A stretch of 64,000 bases of DNA from Leminorella richardii (GCF_900478135.1 NZ_LS483470.1:3860001-3924000), one strand, 5' to 3'. Counted from the first letter of the stretch, positions 43,424 through 52,097 are shown. Notes: generated from the letters alone by a model not told the origin. Program-made: numbers and translations.

Positions 43424-43550
43424 TTTACACGTCATACTTCGCGCCGCAGGTGCGTTGGCTGCGCTCGCTCACCCCAGTCACTTACTTATGTAAGCTCCTG
43501 GGGATTCCCTCGCTTGCCGCCTTCCTGCAACGCGAAGTATTTAGTGTAAA
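43424..43550. repeat. ERIC (intergenic repeat unit) between pstB and phoU
   Basis: A 127-bp imperfect palindrome starts 1 bp after the pstB stop. It contains the exact enterobacterial repetitive intergenic consensus halves CGCTCACCCCAGTCACTTAC and ATGTAAGCTCCTGGGGATTC. Outer arms are TTTACAC (43424) / GTGTAAA (43550) and ATACTTCGCG / CGCGAAGTAT. It will fold as a long stem in the pst mRNA. Confidence 0.93.
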
Positions 43551-43566
43551 TATATGAGGATTAAAA

Positions 43567-44280
43567 ATGGAAAACCTAAACTTAGGCAAGCATATTTCCG
43601 GCCAGTTTAACGCCGAACTGGAGCACATCCGCACACAGGTGATGGTGATGGGCGGGTTGGTGGAGCAGCAGTTGACAGACGCTATCAACGCAATGCATCA
43701 GGCGGATGAGGCCATGGCGCAGCGGGTGATTGACGATGACCACAAGGTCAACAAAATGGAAGTCGACATCGATGAGGCGTGTGTGCGCATCATCGCCAAG
43801 CGCCAGCCTACCGCCAGCGATCTTCGCCTGGTGATGGCGATCACCAAAACTGTCTCTGAGCTGGAGCGGATCGGCGATGTGGCGGACAAAATCTGCCGCA
43901 TGGCGCTGGAGAAGTTCTCTCAGCAGCATAAGACGCTGCTGGTGAATCTGGAGTCGCTGGGTCGTCATACTGTGCAGATGCTGCACGACGTGCTGGACGC
44001 CTTTGCCCGCATGGACATCGATGAGGCCGTGCGCATCTACCGGGAAGACAAAAAGGTCGATTTGGAGTACGAAGGCATTATTCGCCAGCTGATGACCTAT
44101 ATGATGGAAGACCCGCGAACCATCCCTAGCGTGCTAACCGCGCTGGCCTGCGCCCGCTCTATCGAGCGTATCGGTGACCGCTGCCAGAATATCTGCGAGT
44201 TTATCTTTTACTTCGTTAAGGGGCAGGACTTCCGCCACCTGAGTGGAGATGAAATAGAGAGCGTGCTGGCGAAGAAGTAA
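43567..44280 (+). CDS. phoU: Phosphate signalling protein PhoU
   Basis: PhoU is a cytoplasmic six-helix protein that couples the Pst transporter to the PhoR/PhoB two-component system and limits phosphate uptake. It has two three-helix repeats containing E(R)IGDVADKICR (residues about 96-110) and ERIGDRCQNICEF (about 198-211), the metal-binding E/DxxxD segments. Length is 237 residues (241 in E. coli). It is expressed from the pst operon but across the ERIC element. ATGAGGA stands ahead of the ATG. Confidence 0.96.
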   Translation: MENLNLGKHISGQFNAELEHIRTQVMVMGGLVEQQLTDAINAMHQADEAMAQRVIDDDHKVNKMEVDIDEACVRIIAKRQPTASDLRLVMAITKTVSELERIGDVADKICRMALEKFSQQHKTLLVNLESLGRHTVQMLHDVLDAFARMDIDEAVRIYREDKKVDLEYEGIIRQLMTYMMEDPRTIPSVLTALACARSIERIGDRCQNICEFIFYFVKGQDFRHLSGDEIESVLAKK

Positions 44281-44301
44281 CTGGGATGACAGAAAGATAT
44301 C

Positions 44302-44332
44302 GGCCGCCGGTCTTTGTCAGGCGGCCTTTTTT
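44302..44332 (+). terminator. Terminator of the pst-phoU operon
   Basis: GGCCGCC (44302-44308) pairs with GGCGGCC (44320-44326) around an 11-nt loop, followed by six T (44327-44332). Confidence 0.85.
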
Positions 44333-44347
44333 GTTTGGCTACGTCAG

Positions 44348-44890
44348 CTATTTGGCTGCGCTTTCTTCAAACTTTATCGACAGTAAAGACGGTTTGACCG
44401 AATCTTTATAGATATCCCACTGGTCTTTTGTGGCGTTAAACGCAGCAATAACGGCCTTGTCCTTAACGGACGTCACCAGCATAGTGTTATGAATGTCGGT
44501 GTCTACCGCTTTAGAAACGAAGCTAATGAGCCAGGCTTTCTTGCCCCCGTCCAGAGTGACTTCTTCTGCGGTTGGCTGATAGTTGCTCATGGCTTTAAGC
44601 ATAAAGTCTTTATAAACGTCTAGCTGTTCCGCTCTTAACGGCGCCATGCCTGCGTTTATCGCCACGTTAACCTTTCCTTTTTCATCGGTAAAAATAACGT
44701 TTGGGCGGTTTTCCGACGGATACTTCATTTTTTTCATCATCTCGTCCATCGGGGTAAAGCCCTTGGGAATATCAATCGAGATGCCCTGCTCAGGAAGCTG
44801 CTGGCGTACCATATCGACCTGAGCGCTGGCCTGAAAAGAAAAAAGCATCCCGCATGCGGCTCCGAAGACCCATTTCCACGTTTTGTTCAT
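44348..44890 (-). CDS. Hypothetical secreted protein
   Basis: I do not recognise this 180-residue protein by name. It has a clear signal peptide (MNKTWKWVFGAACGMLFSFQ, ending ASAQ), so it is periplasmic or secreted. The mature part (for example GISIDIPKGFTPMDEMMKKMKYPSENRPNVIFTDEKG) has the alternating hydrophobic pattern of a small alpha/beta domain, reminiscent of the PsbP/DcrB-like fold, but this is a guess. It is not part of an evident operon: phoU converges on it and the heme operon lies upstream behind a terminator. Confidence 0.75.
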   Translation of the reverse strand: MNKTWKWVFGAACGMLFSFQASAQVDMVRQQLPEQGISIDIPKGFTPMDEMMKKMKYPSENRPNVIFTDEKGKVNVAINAGMAPLRAEQLDVYKDFMLKAMSNYQPTAEEVTLDGGKKAWLISFVSKAVDTDIHNTMLVTSVKDKAVIAAFNATKDQWDIYKDSVKPSLLSIKFEESAAK

Positions 44891-44966
44891 ATTTACTTCC
44901 CTTTTAATAAAGTCACAAAGGGAACTATCTTATTCCTTTCGTTGGTTATTAGCGTGATAGAAGTCA

Positions 44967-45003
44967 AAAGGCTCGAAAGAGATCTTCTCTCCTTCGAGCC
45001 TTT
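44967..45003 (-). terminator. Terminator of the heme operon
   Basis: AAAGGCTCGAA (44967-44977) pairs with TTCGAGCCTTT (44993-45003), an 11-bp stem with a further AGAGA/TCTCT pairing inside. It lies 36 bp after the hmuT stop and can serve on the minus strand. Confidence 0.75.
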
Positions 45004-45039
45004 ATTCTTATCAACTTATGTTCTTATCAACTTAGTGCG

Positions 45040-45873
45040 CTAGGGCTGGATATCCATCGCCTTTTGCAGCTCAGCCATTACCTCTGGCGTTTTCAGGCTA
45101 AAGCCCAGCAGCGCCAGATCGTCAACGACCAGAAGGCGATGGTTCTGCCCGGCGGGAGTGTGGCGAATGCCGGGAAGCTGCCAGATTTTCTCTTCACCGC
45201 CCAGAGTCTGAAAGCCTGTGGTGGTAATAAGGAGAAGATCGGGCGCGGCGGCAACGACGCCCTCTTGGGAAAGAGGACGATAGCGGTTAAAGCCCTGCAT
45301 AGCGTTTTTCCCGCCCGCTTGGGTGATAATGGCTTCGGCGGCGGTATTTTGCCCGGCGGCCATCGGTTCACCACCGCCGTAGTTCATGACAAACAGCACT
45401 TTGGTTGTCAGAGACTTTTTCGGTAGCGCGTCGAGCTGTCGGTTAAAGTCAGCAATAAGCTGTTCACCTTCGGGCTTTTTCCCCAGCGCGTCAGCGACGA
45501 CGGCGATTTTCTTTGTTACTGTCTCAAGGGATGGCGTACCGGGTACGCTGACAATGCTAACACCGCTGTTTTTTACCTGCTCCAGCGCCAGCGTCGGCTG
45601 GGAAAGCTCGCTGGCGAGTATCAGCGTCGGCTTAAGGGAAAGAAGCCCTTCTGCGTTGAGCTGGCGCATGTAGCCGACGTCGGGCAGGCTTAGAACCGTT
45701 TTGGGCGTCATGCTGGTGGAATCGCGTCCCACCAGCAGGTTCTGTGCGTTCAGCGCATAGACGATTTCTGTTACGTCACCGCCTATGCTGATAACCCGCT
45801 GTTCGGCGGCGAAAGACGCCGTGCTGAACAGGGCACTGAGAACCAGCGCTGTTTTTATCAACGTTTTTTTCAT
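45040..45873 (-). CDS. hmuT: Periplasmic heme-binding protein HmuT
   Basis: HmuT carries heme from the outer-membrane receptor to an ABC permease. The signal peptide is MKKTLIKTALVLSALFSTASFA; the mature protein begins AEQRVISIGGDVTEIVYAL, the typical class III binding-protein start. The upstream open frame adds 16 residues, but the ATG at 45873 gives 277 residues, the usual size, and overlaps the hmuS stop by 4 bp. It is the last gene: the expected hmuU and hmuV (permease and ATPase) are absent, and a terminator follows after 36 bp. Confidence 0.9.
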   Translation of the reverse strand: MKKTLIKTALVLSALFSTASFAAEQRVISIGGDVTEIVYALNAQNLLVGRDSTSMTPKTVLSLPDVGYMRQLNAEGLLSLKPTLILASELSQPTLALEQVKNSGVSIVSVPGTPSLETVTKKIAVVADALGKKPEGEQLIADFNRQLDALPKKSLTTKVLFVMNYGGGEPMAAGQNTAAEAIITQAGGKNAMQGFNRYRPLSQEGVVAAAPDLLLITTTGFQTLGGEEKIWQLPGIRHTPAGQNHRLLVVDDLALLGFSLKTPEVMAELQKAMDIQP

Positions 45874-46916
45874 GCAAACACCATCGGCTGTTGAAGCAGC
45901 TTGTCCAACTGTTTTCTCCACTGGGACTGCTCTTCCTGCCCTTCAGTGCGCTGGCCGTAAAGCTGGGCGATTTGCGTGCCGTCGGCAGCGAACAGCTCAA
46001 GGCTGGTGACGATGCCGTCTTTGGTCGGTTTGCGGGTGATCCAGCTTTCGACAATGTCGTCTTCTATCAAGTGCAGAACGAAGTCGCGGTTAAAGATGTT
46101 CAGCCACTTGCCGTGGGGAACGACGCGCTCGATTTTACCTGTGAAAATCTGAACGCAGCCTCGGTTGCCTACAAACACCATAATGTCGTTGGCATCGTTT
46201 TTCGCCATATCCAGCAGCTGGCGTAAAGACTGATTGTCGATGCGCTGAGCCAGATCGTTATCTACGGCGGCAAAGGCCTGCTGGCGGCTGATGTTATGTT
46301 TACGCAACAGGGTGAAAAACTGGTGGACGTCAGTCATTTCACGCCATTCGCGATCGATAGCTGCACTGTCAATCGCACTCGCTTCCGCCGCTTTTTCCGG
46401 TTCAGAAGAAAGCCCCGTTAGTGCAGGGTTATCCGAGAGAGTGAAGGTATCGATAACCTGCTGCCAGGCGGACATGTCAGTATTTTCCGTTGCATAGGTT
46501 TTATGCAGTGCGTCTCCGCTGGCGTCAAAAAATTGAATGCTGCGGCGTTCACCGCGTGCCGTCTGCTCCGTCAAGGCAAAGGCAAAAAGCCAGTGGTTGA
46601 GAAATAGGCGAAGATCCAGCGCGTACGGGTTCAGTATCAGCCCTGCATGACCGCTGAGGTGCTGATTGGCATAGGCGCCCACTTGCTCATGCACCGCGTA
46701 TTCATTGCGGGTAATGGCCTTGGTTTCGCCGACATTCTCAAGCGCTGCCAGAAGCGCCCGGACGTCATCACTATTCAAGCGCTGTGCGTCGTGACCCACG
46801 CGGGCGTGGGTCAGCTCTGCTTCGCTGACGCCGAGTCGCTTAGCCAGATCTCTGGCAAACTCCTCAGGGTGCTGCTGTTTGGCCTGTAGATAGCGATCGT
46901 ATAAAGAGATTGTCAT
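45870..46916 (-). CDS. hmuS: Heme-degrading/trafficking protein HmuS
   Basis: HmuS/ChuS/HemS proteins bind cytoplasmic heme and take part in its breakdown. The two halves are related: EVLHARVGHDAQRL-like start region and HVDLHNFFTLLRKH-like VHQFFTLLRKHNISRQQAF; the C-terminal half contains DNDLAQRIDNQSLRQLLDMAKNDANDIMVFVGNRGCVQIFTG. Length is 348 residues, typical. It lies between the receptor and binding-protein genes, overlapping hmuT by 4 bp. A stem-loop stands in the 96-bp gap from hmuR. Confidence 0.9.
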   Translation of the reverse strand: MTISLYDRYLQAKQQHPEEFARDLAKRLGVSEAELTHARVGHDAQRLNSDDVRALLAALENVGETKAITRNEYAVHEQVGAYANQHLSGHAGLILNPYALDLRLFLNHWLFAFALTEQTARGERRSIQFFDASGDALHKTYATENTDMSAWQQVIDTFTLSDNPALTGLSSEPEKAAEASAIDSAAIDREWREMTDVHQFFTLLRKHNISRQQAFAAVDNDLAQRIDNQSLRQLLDMAKNDANDIMVFVGNRGCVQIFTGKIERVVPHGKWLNIFNRDFVLHLIEDDIVESWITRKPTKDGIVTSLELFAADGTQIAQLYGQRTEGQEEQSQWRKQLDKLLQQPMVFA

Positions 46917-46963
46917 CTTTCTTTTCCCGTATAGCGGTTGGTTGAATTCGCACCCTGCCGTTT

Positions 46964-46990
46964 AGGCCACTCGCACAGTGCGAGCGGCCT
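46964..46990 (-). other. hmuR-hmuS intercistronic hairpin
   Basis: AGGCCACTCGCA (46964-46975) pairs with TGCGAGCGGCCT (46979-46990) with one A-C mismatch and a 3-nt loop. Without a T run, it may stabilise the receptor message or reduce read-through. Confidence 0.55.
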
Positions 46991-47012
46991 ATGGACTTGG
47001 TTCGTTAAAGCG

Positions 47013-49028
47013 TTAGAACTGATAGCTGGCAAACAGCTTCACGTTGCGACCGTCCTGCAGCACGCCGTTAGGCGTGTAGTACTCTTTGTCAAAGGCGTTG
47101 GAGATCACCACGCTGGTGGTCATCCTGTCTTTAAACAGGTCTGGCTTATAGCTGACGTAGAAGTCGTGAGTGGCGTAGCCGCTCTGAGGCGTCGGCGCAT
47201 CCTTGATGCGGTCAGCGAACACGCCTATCCAGCCTACGGCGGCATTAGTATTGCCCAGAGGGACGTTAAGCTTGGTAGATACGGTGTCCGGGCTAACGGT
47301 TGAGAGCCAGGCTCCGGTGTCTTCGTTTTTACCGCTGGTGCGGTTGTAGGCAACGCTCATGTCGAAGTAGTTGGTCTGATAGTCCATCATCAGATCCCAG
47401 CCCCAGATTTTGGCGCGAGGAATGTTGACCGAGGTGGTTTCACACGGCGAGCAGATCACGCCGACGCCCGGCCGATAGCCTACTTTCATGTTGACGGTGG
47501 TATCGATGTAGTCTTCAGCCTTGGTGTTGAAATAGCTGGCTTTAAATTTCAGGCCGTCGTCAGCCATCAGCAGGTTATCAAACCGCAGGCCAAATCCGGC
47601 TTCGGTGGTGGCGTTGGTTTCCGGCTTCAGGTTAGGGTTAGGCTTCCAGTAGTTGTTCATGTTTGGCCCCATGCTGAAGTGCAGGGAGTCGTTGTACATT
47701 TCCCCCATGGTGGGTGCCCGGAAGGCTTCAGAATAGGAAGCGAACAGGCTCAGCCACTGGGTAGGGAAGATGCTCATGGCAACCTTCGGCGACCACTGAT
47801 CGGCATCGATATCGCTATAGCCGCTGCTTTCAGCCTTGTAGTTGTCGTAGCGCACGCCGGCGATAAACGACACGGGTAAATCCCGCAGGGTCAGTTCATC
47901 CTGCAGCCAGCCGGAGGCAAATTTGATTTCTGCTTCGGGGAAACTGGTGGTGGCGCCGCTCGGATTTTGCTTCTGCTTATAGGTTTCCGCCCCGTAGGTC
48001 AGGTGGTTTGGAACAGCGCTTTGCTGGAACAGGCGAGAGCGGTTTTCAACCTTAATGCCTTCGGTTTTCTGCTTGCGGCCTTCCTCACGCTTGCCTTCCG
48101 GCGTGGAGTCGATATTGGTTTCTGAGTAGTAAACGCGAGTGGTAGCGTCCAGCCAATCCAGATCGGACGGATTGAGACGATATACCAGCTGGGCGTCTTT
48201 GCTTTCAGTGGTTCTATCGGTCATCAGGTCGGTTGACGTGGTGCCCGGCTGCGCGTTTTGCGGGTTCTTTGGCTCTCTGGCATCGTTGTTGTAGTAGCGC
48301 AGATTAGCCGTCAGCGACTGGGCGTCCGTCATGTACCAGGTGCCCTTTGCCAGGAAAGAGCCGATGTTTTCGTCGTTAGGGGCGGTTTCGCCGTTGCTGA
48401 GCCTCAGGTTGCCCTTGTCGCGGAAGTTTGCAGAAAAGATGCCGTCCAGACTGTCAGTGCGGCCGAAGGCGGTGATGCCCATCGCCTGACTGTGATCTAG
48501 CGTTGCGCCTGAACCGAACAGGCGCACGCCGCCCTGCTCACCGTCGCGCAGCAGATCTTTGGCATCAACGGTTTCAAAGGCGATAACGCCGCCGAGTGCG
48601 CCACTGCCGTACAGCTGGGCTGACGGGCCTCGAACCACTTCAACGCGCTTTATCAGAGCGGGATCGAGGAAAATGCCGTTCAGGTGACCGGTATCGGTTC
48701 CCTGACGAATGCCGTCCACCAGCATCAGTATGCCGCGCTTGTCGTAGCCGCGCATGGTGATGTCCTGACCGTTGCTGCGGCCAATGCCTGATATCGTGAT
48801 GCCGGGAATGGAACGCACGAGATCTGCTGCGCTGTTCACTGCCAGATTCTCTGGCGCTGAAGGGTCAACAACAGTCACCATCATCGGCGCTTCAAAGGCG
48901 TTTCGATCGTTACCGGTGGCGACGACGGTCATGACGTCATTACTGGCGGTGGCGTTTTGTGATTGGGCGTTAGCCATAAGCGGTAAGGCGCAGGCAAGGG
49001 TAATACACAAGGGCGATAGGCGAAGCAT
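47013..49028 (-). CDS. hmuR: TonB-dependent heme receptor HmuR
   Basis: HmuR is the outer-membrane heme receptor powered by TonB. The signal peptide is about residues 1-21 (MLRLSPLCITLACALPLMA), the TonB box region is VMTVVATG, the plug domain covers about 40-150 (SIPGITISGIGRSNGQDITMRGYDKRGI, LMLVDGIRQGTD), and the 22-strand barrel ends KLFASYQF with a terminal phenylalanine. Heme-receptor motifs EAFRAPTMGEMY (FRAP) and PNPNLKPET (NPNL) are both present. Length is 671 residues, within the HemR/HmuR range. It is the second gene of hemP-hmuRST. Confidence 0.94.
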   Translation of the reverse strand: MLRLSPLCITLACALPLMANAQSQNATASNDVMTVVATGNDRNAFEAPMMVTVVDPSAPENLAVNSAADLVRSIPGITISGIGRSNGQDITMRGYDKRGILMLVDGIRQGTDTGHLNGIFLDPALIKRVEVVRGPSAQLYGSGALGGVIAFETVDAKDLLRDGEQGGVRLFGSGATLDHSQAMGITAFGRTDSLDGIFSANFRDKGNLRLSNGETAPNDENIGSFLAKGTWYMTDAQSLTANLRYYNNDAREPKNPQNAQPGTTSTDLMTDRTTESKDAQLVYRLNPSDLDWLDATTRVYYSETNIDSTPEGKREEGRKQKTEGIKVENRSRLFQQSAVPNHLTYGAETYKQKQNPSGATTSFPEAEIKFASGWLQDELTLRDLPVSFIAGVRYDNYKAESSGYSDIDADQWSPKVAMSIFPTQWLSLFASYSEAFRAPTMGEMYNDSLHFSMGPNMNNYWKPNPNLKPETNATTEAGFGLRFDNLLMADDGLKFKASYFNTKAEDYIDTTVNMKVGYRPGVGVICSPCETTSVNIPRAKIWGWDLMMDYQTNYFDMSVAYNRTSGKNEDTGAWLSTVSPDTVSTKLNVPLGNTNAAVGWIGVFADRIKDAPTPQSGYATHDFYVSYKPDLFKDRMTTSVVISNAFDKEYYTPNGVLQDGRNVKLFASYQF

Positions 49029-49154
49029 AGCTGCAACACTCCATGAAAGTCATCAATGAAACGAAAGCTGCTGGCTGCCTTGACGCGAGGTCTGGGTGGC
49101 TGGCTGAAATAGTCCCGTCTACTAGCGCATAATGCGGTAGGTAACGGGGGATTT

Positions 49155-49346
49155 TTACTTGGTTAAAATCAGTTTTCCTGTCTTGGTTACGCGCAGCTGG
49201 TACTGCTGGTTCTGATGGTCGATCAGCAGTATGCCGTTTTCACCAAGGAGTTCCCGGCTGTCTATTTGTGCGGGTCTTGTCGACTGCTCAGAGTAAAGGC
49301 CCAGTCCCGGCTGCAGGGAAGTAGAGGATGAGTTTGTTGATTTCAT
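49155..49346 (-). CDS. hemP: Small heme uptake protein HemP/HmuP
   Basis: HemP is a small protein found ahead of heme receptors; HmuP in some bacteria activates heme uptake genes. The C-terminal family core is IDSRELLGENGILLIDHQNQ and YQLRVTKTGKLILTK. The start at 49346 gives 63 residues; a start at 49364 would add six. A 7-1-7 Fur box covers the promoter region at 49373-49387, and the -10/-35 region should overlap it. It heads the heme operon, 126 bp before hmuR. Confidence 0.85.
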   Translation of the reverse strand: MKSTNSSSTSLQPGLGLYSEQSTRPAQIDSRELLGENGILLIDHQNQQYQLRVTKTGKLILTK

Positions 49347-49372
49347 ACTAATAATGATAACCAATTACAATT

Positions 49373-49387
49373 TGATAATAATTATCA
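49373..49387. promoter_or_regulatory. Fur box upstream of hemP
   Basis: TGATAATAATTATCA is a perfect 7-1-7 Fur inverted repeat (TGATAAT-N-ATTATCA) 27 bp upstream of hemP. A further partial site, ATAATGATAACC, lies between it and the gene. Confidence 0.88.
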
Positions 49388-49513
49388 TTTAAAAAATAGA
49401 CTTCAACAAGTTTTCTTTTTTTAAAAATGGCAATAATCACAATGTGATTGTTTTATAAGAAATAAATTAATTTCATAACGAAATTAATTAATAAGGTAAA
49501 CTTTTCTCAGTGA

Positions 49514-49645
49514 AAGAGGAGAATAAAGAAAGTCCTTTACTACCGGCAGGTTAAGAAACTGAGCATTAAAGAAACCTCTGAGGCCACCGATTACAGTACA
49601 TCTCAGGTCTGCAGGATTCAGGCCCTGTACAGAGCCTGGAATTAA
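49514..49645 (+). pseudogene. Remnant of a helix-turn-helix gene (transposase or recombinase-like)
   Basis: An open stretch of 43 codons ending in TAA encodes a lysine/arginine-rich start followed by KKLSIKETSEATDYSTSQVC, the pattern of a resolvase- or transposase-type helix-turn-helix. It is closed off upstream by a stop (49511) and has no credible start. I interpret it as the relic of a mobile-element gene at the edge of the frm cluster. The family cannot be named. The rest of the 49388-49672 gap is AT-rich and I see nothing else in it. Confidence 0.45.
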
Positions 49646-49672
49646 GCACATTTTCTGTGGAAGGAAATTAAA

Positions 49673-50509
49673 TCACCCGAACAACCTTAGTCTGTTTGCA
49701 TGGTAAGCAATGTGCTCGCCAATAAAGCTGGAAATGAAATAATAGCTGTGGTCGTAACCAGTATGATACCGGATCGACGCATTGATGTTCATCTCACTGC
49801 ATACTTTCTCAAGGCTTTTGGTACGTAGCTGCTCTTCATAAAAGGCGTCATTCAGCCCCTGATCAATGAGGATTTCTGGTAATTTTTCACCCTGTAAAAT
49901 GAGGCTGACTGGATCGTAGGCTTCCCACGTTTTTCTGTTTTCACCCAGGTATGCGGTAAATGCTTGCTGCCCCCATGGCACCTGAGAAGGTGATACGATC
50001 GGGGAAAATGCCGATACACTCACATATTCACTAGGATTTCGCAGAGCCAAAACCAGAGCACCTAACCCTCCCATGGAATGACCGGATATAGATTTTCTTG
50101 TCGTTGCAGGAAAATGATTCATGACGACATCCGGAAGCTCTCTGAGAATATAGTCATACATCCTGTAATGCACATTCCACGGCGGTTCTGTCGCATTCAG
50201 ATAAAAACCGGCTCCTTGACCAAGATCGTAGCCGTCGGCATCAGGGACATTATTACCCCGAGGACTGGTATCTGGGACAACAACGATGATGTTGTGCTGG
50301 GCTGCATAATTCTGCATACCCGATTTGGTGATGAAATTCTGCTCAGTACAGGTCAGTCCTGACAGCCAGTACAGCACCGGTAGTTTTTCTGTTACTGCTT
50401 TAGGAGGAAGATACACACCGAAATTCATTTCACAATTAAGGGATTGTGAATAATGTCGGTACACGTTTTGCCAGCCGCCAGAGCTGGCATGCTGCTCGAT
50501 GAGTTCCAT
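49673..50509 (-). CDS. frmB: S-formylglutathione hydrolase FrmB
   Basis: FrmB hydrolyses S-formylglutathione to formate and glutathione, the last step of formaldehyde detoxification. It is an esterase D-type alpha/beta hydrolase with the nucleophile elbow SGHSMGG and the segments LYWLSGLTCTEQNF, PDTSPRGNNV and GYDHSYYFISSFIGEH (catalytic His). The 278 residues are nearly identical in pattern to E. coli FrmB (277), more like it than the neighbouring core genes would predict. It is the last gene of frmRAB, 107 bp after frmA, with a hairpin in between. Confidence 0.96.
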   Translation of the reverse strand: MELIEQHASSGGWQNVYRHYSQSLNCEMNFGVYLPPKAVTEKLPVLYWLSGLTCTEQNFITKSGMQNYAAQHNIIVVVPDTSPRGNNVPDADGYDLGQGAGFYLNATEPPWNVHYRMYDYILRELPDVVMNHFPATTRKSISGHSMGGLGALVLALRNPSEYVSVSAFSPIVSPSQVPWGQQAFTAYLGENRKTWEAYDPVSLILQGEKLPEILIDQGLNDAFYEEQLRTKSLEKVCSEMNINASIRYHTGYDHSYYFISSFIGEHIAYHANRLRLFG

Positions 50510-50532
50510 CAGCTGTTATCTCATAGTTAGTT

Positions 50533-50553
50533 CCCCTGACCGGAAGTCAGGGG
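50533..50553 (-). other. frmA-frmB intercistronic hairpin
   Basis: CCCCTGAC (50533-50540) and GTCAGGGG (50546-50553) form an 8-bp perfect stem with a 5-nt loop. It may stabilise the frmA message; there is no T run on the minus strand. Confidence 0.55.
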
Positions 50554-50616
50554 GAAGTATCTTTAAATCCGGACGTCAGATTATTTCAGTTTGAGTTTGT
50601 TAACGTTCTGATGGGA

Positions 50617-51726
50617 TCAGTAATGAATCACTGTCCGGATAGATTTACCTTCATGCATAAGCTCGAAGGCGTCATTTATTTCATCAAGTGTCATCGTATG
50701 GGTGACAAACGGCTCAAGGTCAATGTTGCCCTTCATGGCGTCCTCGACCATGCCGGGGAGCTGTGTACGGCCTTTAACTCCGCCAAACGCGGAGCCTTTC
50801 CATACCCTGCCGGTGACCAGTTGGAAAGGACGGGTGGAAATCTCCTGTCCGGCGCCCGCTACCCCGATAATGACGGACTGTCCCCATCCTCTGTGAGCAC
50901 TTTCCAGCGCTGCACGCATGACGTTAACGTTACCGATACATTCAAAGGTATGGTCAATACCCCACTTATTGATATCCAGCAGAACATCTTTAATCGGTTT
51001 GTCATGGTCATTTGGATTGATGCAGTCGGTGGCGCCGAACTGACGGGCCAGGTCAAATTTTGTCGGATTAATATCAATAGCGATAATACGCCCCGCTTTT
51101 GCCTGACGCGCTCCCTGAACCACAGCCAGACCAATTGCACCCAGGCCAAAAATGGCAACAGAATCGCCGGGCTGCACTTTAGCCGTGTTATGGACGGCGC
51201 CAATACCGGTAGTCACGCCACAACCCAGCAGGCAGACGTGTTCAGGGTTCGCCTCTGGGTTAATTTTTGCCAGAGAAACCTCGGCCACTACGGTGTATTC
51301 ACTGAATGTGGAGCACCCCATGTAGTGGTAAAGAGGCTGACCGTTGTAAGAAAAGCGGGTGGTTCCGTCAGGCATCAGCCCTTTCCCCTGTGTCTCGCGA
51401 ACCGATACACAGAGGTTTGTTTTACCGGACTGACAAAATTCACACTCTCCGCATTCGGCGGTGTAAAGCGGAATGACATGGTCACCCGGCTTCACACTGG
51501 TGACGCCTTCACCGACTTCAACGACGATACCGGCTCCCTCATGGCCGAGAACCACCGGGAAAACGCCCTCAGGGTCATCCCCGGAGAGGGTAAAAGCATC
51601 TGTATGGCAAACACCTGTGTGGGTGTTTTTAATCAGCACCTCGCCTTTTTTAGGCGGAGCAACATCAATTTCAACAATCTCCAGGGGCTTCCCTGGTGCA
51701 AATGCAACAGCGGCACGTGATTTCAT
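50617..51726 (-). CDS. frmA: S-(hydroxymethyl)glutathione dehydrogenase FrmA
   Basis: FrmA is the class III alcohol dehydrogenase that oxidises S-hydroxymethylglutathione (from formaldehyde and glutathione) to S-formylglutathione. Zinc-binding elements TGVCHTDAF, GHEGAG and the structural four-cysteine loop CGECEFCQSGKTNLC are present; the NAD-binding fold has FGLGAIGLAVVQGARQAKAG. Length is 369 residues, as in E. coli. It follows frmR after 34 bp and belongs to the same transcript. Confidence 0.97.
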   Translation of the reverse strand: MKSRAAVAFAPGKPLEIVEIDVAPPKKGEVLIKNTHTGVCHTDAFTLSGDDPEGVFPVVLGHEGAGIVVEVGEGVTSVKPGDHVIPLYTAECGECEFCQSGKTNLCVSVRETQGKGLMPDGTTRFSYNGQPLYHYMGCSTFSEYTVVAEVSLAKINPEANPEHVCLLGCGVTTGIGAVHNTAKVQPGDSVAIFGLGAIGLAVVQGARQAKAGRIIAIDINPTKFDLARQFGATDCINPNDHDKPIKDVLLDINKWGIDHTFECIGNVNVMRAALESAHRGWGQSVIIGVAGAGQEISTRPFQLVTGRVWKGSAFGGVKGRTQLPGMVEDAMKGNIDLEPFVTHTMTLDEINDAFELMHEGKSIRTVIHY

Positions 51727-51760
51727 GCGTAATTTATCCTTAATGTAATAATGGCCTCAG

Positions 51761-52036
51761 CTATTTAAGATAGGCACGAACCAGCTCAATCGTATCGTCA
51801 ACTGATTTCCTGACTTCATGGCTGTAGCTGTCATTCTGGTCAAAGGTCTCCCGTATGTGACTTTCCAGCACTTCTGCCATCAGTCCGTTAGCTGCGCCCC
51901 GGACGGCGGCGATTTGCTGGAGAACGGCGCGGCATTCAGCGCCGTTTTCTAGCGCTCTTTCCAGAGCATCAATCTGCCCCTTGATGCGGCGAACCCGGGT
52001 AAGTACCTTTTTTTTCTCTTCCGGAGTACTGGGCAT
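51761..52036 (-). CDS. frmR: Formaldehyde-responsive repressor FrmR
   Basis: FrmR is an all-helical CsoR/RcnR-family repressor that is crosslinked by formaldehyde through Pro2 and Cys35. Here Pro2 is present (MPSTPEEKKKV) and the cysteine occurs in ENGAECRAVLQQIA. His60 of the family appears in LESHIRETFD. Length is 91 residues, as in E. coli. Two matching 17-bp palindromes lie upstream and are the obvious operators. First gene of frmRAB. Confidence 0.96.
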   Translation of the reverse strand: MPSTPEEKKKVLTRVRRIKGQIDALERALENGAECRAVLQQIAAVRGAANGLMAEVLESHIRETFDQNDSYSHEVRKSVDDTIELVRAYLK

Positions 52037-52063
52037 TGCTTACCTCACTGCTTTGTATTTCAT

Positions 52064-52080
52064 ATACTCTAGTGGAGTAT
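52064..52080. promoter_or_regulatory. Predicted FrmR operator 1
   Basis: ATACTCTAGTGGAGTAT, 28 bp upstream of frmR, is an inverted repeat (ATACTC/GAGTAT). It matches operator 2, read on the other strand, at 15 of 17 positions. Confidence 0.7.
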
Positions 52081-52097
52081 TATATTTAAATCAATGT

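Noticed and set aside
50611..51720. 369-residue open frame on the plus strand opposite frmA
   Set aside because: Exact antisense of frmA with no family resemblance; codon-structure shadow.
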